Shown: positions 61,014 to 64,000 of the stretch, piece by piece
How positions within the stretch are numbered: position 1 is the stretch's first letter
Layout of the letters: each line of letters opens with the position of its first letter
Assembly (NCBI RefSeq): GCF_003481985.1
Contig: NZ_QUMD01000014.1
Span: 1-64,000, forward strand
Direction: 5' to 3'
From: Clostridium sp. OF09-36
GTDB lineage: Bacteria; Bacillota; Clostridia; Lachnospirales; Lachnospiraceae
DNA length: 64,000 bases
Position numbers and translations under genes: made by a program
The notes under the pieces: model-generated
Told to the model about the DNA's origin: nothing
Database searches by the model: none
What the model saw: only the letters and a program-made list of their open reading frames with translations

Positions 61014-64000
61014 TTATCGCACCTCCTCATGCTGTTTTGGTTTCTTGTCTGTACTACGGGGTTGCACCGGGCGTTTTAGGTTATCCAGCACCGAAGGCCG
61101 TGTGCTTTTGGCAACAACAGACTCGGTGTGTGCCTGCCCCTTTCCGTCGATGTTGAGCAGGGTATCCAACTCCACCAGACGGGCGTTTTTGCTTCTCAGT
61201 TCTTCTTCATAAAGGAACGGCTTTCCTACTTCCTCCTTGGCTGCGGCCTGCTGCTGGTAAAGGTTCTCCAGCTGATTTTTGACCGCTTCCAAACGCTGGG
61301 GCATCTGCGCCAGTGCGTTGTCGATACGGGTAAGATTTCCGCGCGGGTCTGTACCCAGGGTCGCCCGATGGGTCATTTGTCCTTTCAGCAGGAGCGTATA
61401 TTCCTGTTTCCACGCTTCAAATTCCACCAACATAGTGAATCCACGGTAACTGCCAATCTGCACCGAATCGGAGGTTTTGACCTCCTTGCAGGCATCCAAA
61501 AGGGCTGCACCGGCGTTCTCCTTATCGGTCAGCAGGTCTCCACGAATCTCCATACCAGCAAAACCGTCCTCCGGGTGCGGGTGAGCTGTCAAAACCCCCA
61601 GATCGGATTCAAAGCCCTTGATAAAACCTTTGTGCTTTTCAATCTCCTCCGGGAAGTATTTGAGCAGCTGGTCCTCCAGACGATATTGCTTGCTCTGGTG
61701 GTCGGCTTTCATCAGCTTCAGGCGGGATACCTCCACATCCAAATCCATACGCTCTTTGATACGGGGGTCTCCGGCACACAGAGCCTTGATCTCGGCAAAG
61801 GAAAGTGCTGTTTCGTCCACATCATCGCAGCTTCTCACAGGCGATTTCGAGGTCATAATCTGGCTGATGAATTTCTGCTTGTTTTCCACCGTCTGCCAGA
61901 GGTAGGCATCAAAAGTTCCCTCCGTGACATAGCGGTACACATGAACAAGGGGATTCTGATTGCCCTGGCGCTCGATACGGCCCTTACGCTGGGCAAGGTC
62001 TCCCGGTCTCCACGGACAATCCAGGTCATGAAGTGCCACCAGACGGTCCTGCACATTGGTGCCTGCGCCCATCTTGGCGGTGCTGCCCAAAAGGACACGA
62101 ACCTGACCGGTACGGACTTTAGAGAACAGCTCCTTTTTCCGCACTTCGGTATTGGCTTCATGGATAAAAGCGATCTGGTCGGCAGGCATCCCCTGGGCAA
62201 TGAGTTTCTGACGAATATCGTCATATACCGTAAAGGTCGGTTCCTGTTCCGGCAGAGGCACAGCGCCTTCCAATGCGTGAAGCAGTGGATTATCCAGCGT
62301 TTTCGCCGCCTTGCTTGCAGGAGCTTTGGCCTGTGGTGTAGAAATGTCGCAGAACACCAGCTGGGTCAGCTTGTCAGCTTTGCCGTCCCGCCAGATCTGC
62401 ATGATGTTGTCCACACACTGATTGACCTTTGTGCCAGGTTCGTCCGGCAGCATCTGGTTGACGATCCTCTGGTCAAGCCCCAACTTACGGCCATCCGAGG
62501 TAATCTTGAGCATGTTATCCTGGGACGGGTCAACAGTTCCGCTGTGTACCAGCGACGCACGCTCCGAAAGAGCTTTGACCATTTCTTGCTGATGTTCGGT
62601 GGGCTGCGCCACGATGTTGTGGTATTCCACCTCCGGGGTGGGCAGGTTCAGTTGGTCGGCGGTCTTAATGTCCGCCACTTCTTTGAACAGGTTCATCAGC
62701 TCCGGCAGATTAAAGAACTTGCTGAATCTCGTTCTTGCCCGGTAGCCGGTGCCTTCCGGTGCCAGCTCCAATGCTGTGACGGTCTCTCCAAATCGGGAAG
62801 CCCAGCAGTCGAAGTGGGTCATGTTCAGTTCTTGCAGGCGTTCATACTGGAGGTAACGCTGCATGGTGTAAAGCTCGGTCATGGAGTTGCTGACCGGGGT
62901 GCCGGTGGCAAAGATCACGCCACGGTTTCCGGTGATCTCATCCATATAGCGGCACTTGGCAAACATATCGGAGGATTTCTGCGCGTCCGATGTGGAAAGA
63001 CCAGCCACATTCCGCATTTTTGTGTATAGAAACAGGTTTTTATAGTTGTGGGCCTCGTCCACAAACAAACGGTCCACACCCAGCTGCTCGAAGGTTACCA
63101 CATCGTCTTTTCGCCCTTCGGCTTGCAGCTTTTCCAGTCTGGCTTCCAGAGACTTTCTGGTACGCTCCAGCTGCTTGACGGTAAAACGCTCGCCGCCGCT
63201 GGCCTGTACCTCTGCAATCCCCTCGGTGATCTCGTCGATCTGCTCATAGAGAAGCCGTTCCTGACGCTCCCGGCTGATGGGGATACGCTCAAACTGACTG
63301 TGTCCCATGATAATGGCATCATAATCACCCGTCGCAATACGAGCGCAGAACTTTTTGCGGTTATGGGTCTCAAAGTCCTTTTTTGTGGTGACTAAGATAT
63401 TGGCGGAGGGATAGAGACGCAGAAACTCCGACGCCCACTGCTCGGTCAGATGGTTTGGAACCACAAAGAGAGATTTCTGGCACAGTCCCAGGCGTTTGGC
63501 TTCCATCGAAGCAGCTACCATTTCAAAAGTTTTGCCTGCGCCTACTTCATGTGCCAACAGGGTATTTCCTCCATACAGCACATGGGCGATGGCGCTTTTC
63601 TGGTGTTCCCGCAGGGTAATGGCCGGGTTCATGCCCCCAAAAGTGATATGGCTACCATCATACTCGCGGGGACGGGTAGAGTTCATTTCCTCGTTGTACT
63701 GGCGCACCAAAGTCTGGCGGCGCTCCGGGTCTCTCCAGATCCAGTCCCTAAAGGCTTCCCGGATAGCCTGCTGTTTTTGGGCAGCCAAAGTGGTCTCCTT
63801 GGCGTTCAGCACGCGGCGCTCTTTTCCGTCTGCGTCCTCTATGGTGTCATAGATACGGACATCTCGCAGGTTCAGGCTGTCCTCCAAAATCTTATAGGCA
63901 TTGGCACGACTGGTCCCATAGGTGGTATAAGCTGCCACATCGTTGTAGGATACGGAAGATTTCCCCTTGATCTGCCATTCAGCGGTAAAGGACGAATAGT
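61014..64000 (-). CDS. SNF2-family helicase of conjugative elements (partial)
   Basis: The frame is open to the right edge of the window, so the N-terminus (usually a DNA methylase and other domains) is missing. Visible are a helicase motor: Walker A LAHEVGAGKTFEMV, DEAH box DEAHNYKNL, motif III GTPVSNSMTELY, and the C-terminal helicase motifs (LLGSTAKMGAGTNVQDRL, QRKGRIERQGNQN). The remaining C-terminal part is coiled. This large LtrC-like protein is a hallmark of Tn1549-type elements. It precedes DUF3849 with one base between. Confidence 0.88.
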   Translation of the reverse strand, partial: YSSFTAEWQIKGKSSVSYNDVAAYTTYGTSRANAYKILEDSLNLRDVRIYDTIEDADGKERRVLNAKETTLAAQKQQAIREAFRDWIWRDPERRQTLVRQYNEEMNSTRPREYDGSHITFGGMNPAITLREHQKSAIAHVLYGGNTLLAHEVGAGKTFEMVAASMEAKRLGLCQKSLFVVPNHLTEQWASEFLRLYPSANILVTTKKDFETHNRKKFCARIATGDYDAIIMGHSQFERIPISRERQERLLYEQIDEITEGIAEVQASGGERFTVKQLERTRKSLEARLEKLQAEGRKDDVVTFEQLGVDRLFVDEAHNYKNLFLYTKMRNVAGLSTSDAQKSSDMFAKCRYMDEITGNRGVIFATGTPVSNSMTELYTMQRYLQYERLQELNMTHFDCWASRFGETVTALELAPEGTGYRARTRFSKFFNLPELMNLFKEVADIKTADQLNLPTPEVEYHNIVAQPTEHQQEMVKALSERASLVHSGTVDPSQDNMLKITSDGRKLGLDQRIVNQMLPDEPGTKVNQCVDNIMQIWRDGKADKLTQLVFCDISTPQAKAPASKAAKTLDNPLLHALEGAVPLPEQEPTFTVYDDIRQKLIAQGMPADQIAFIHEANTEVRKKELFSKVRTGQVRVLLGSTAKMGAGTNVQDRLVALHDLDCPWRPGDLAQRKGRIERQGNQNPLVHVYRYVTEGTFDAYLWQTVENKQKFISQIMTSKSPVRSCDDVDETALSFAEIKALCAGDPRIKERMDLDVEVSRLKLMKADHQSKQYRLEDQLLKYFPEEIEKHKGFIKGFESDLGVLTAHPHPEDGFAGMEIRGDLLTDKENAGAALLDACKEVKTSDSVQIGSYRGFTMLVEFEAWKQEYTLLLKGQMTHRATLGTDPRGNLTRIDNALAQMPQRLEAVKNQLENLYQQQAAAKEEVGKPFLYEEELRSKNARLVELDTLLNIDGKGQAHTESVVAKSTRPSVLDNLKRPVQPRSTDKKPKQHEEVR

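Noticed and set aside
61128..63029. A 633-residue plus-strand frame opposite the SNF2 helicase
   Set aside because: It is the antisense shadow of a well-supported helicase and has no motif.

Overview
The window reads as a low-to-mid GC Gram-positive gut anaerobe of the Clostridia, most likely Lachnospiraceae. The clues are strong AGGAGG-type ribosome sites, lipobox lipoproteins, large serine recombinases with zinc ribbons, and Tn1549-type conjugation genes. I see no chromosomal housekeeping block, rRNA, tRNA or CRISPR. Nearly everything is accessory DNA from several mobile elements lying side by side.

Layout. (1) 0.2-7.7 kb, AT-rich: a PD-(D/E)XK nuclease-like gene, three consecutive serine recombinases (two frameshifted), an XRE-ImmA/IrrE protein with a partner, and a scar where a truncated amidase meets a truncated XRE gene. 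(2) 7.7-19.3 kb: a BlaI/BlaR1 system and a divergent operon headed by a MecA (PBP2a)-like penicillin-binding protein, followed by three tandem paralogous surface proteins and smaller envelope genes. Seven copies of one operator (core TTACAnnnGTAAGATT on one strand) lie only at these promoters, so the block looks like one beta-lactam-inducible regulon. This is the most interesting part of the window. (3) 19.4-31.4 kb: a mobilizable element with a serine recombinase, HTH regulator, MobV relaxase, primase and helicase, a sigma-like factor, and a two-component system with a frameshifted kinase. (4) 31.5 kb to the right edge: a larger conjugative element of Tn1549 type. It has a serine recombinase with an extra C-terminal domain, MazF, a sigma-like factor and XRE regulators. 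Its cargo is an AraC regulator, a MATE-feoA-feoB operon, copper and other metal exporters (csoR, copA, HMA protein, a second P-type ATPase, two ArsR), a nitroreductase with HxlR, and a LytTR two-component system with an FtsX-type ABC transporter. The conjugation genes follow: Xis-like protein, relaxase, AbiEii/AbiEi, CD1845-like protein, MobC, DUF3849 and a SNF2 helicase cut by the window edge.

How the parts work together. BlaR1 should sense beta-lactams and inactivate BlaI, releasing the PBP operon, so the cell would make a low-affinity transpeptidase plus unknown envelope partners. In the conjugative cargo, a repeated AraC-type box occurs upstream of the araC gene, of the MATE-feo operon and in the copper intergenic region, which suggests one regulator ties iron uptake, efflux and metal handling together. 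LytTR-like direct repeats precede the ABC operon.

Caution. At least eight genes are interrupted by an apparent loss of a single base, nearly all in short runs of one base (near 3798, 4314, 7538, 29621, 34326, 34895, 35217, 43482). The regularity suggests sequencing or assembly error, so genes labelled pseudogene here may be intact in the organism. Family names come from recognition of motifs and sequence patterns, not from a database search.
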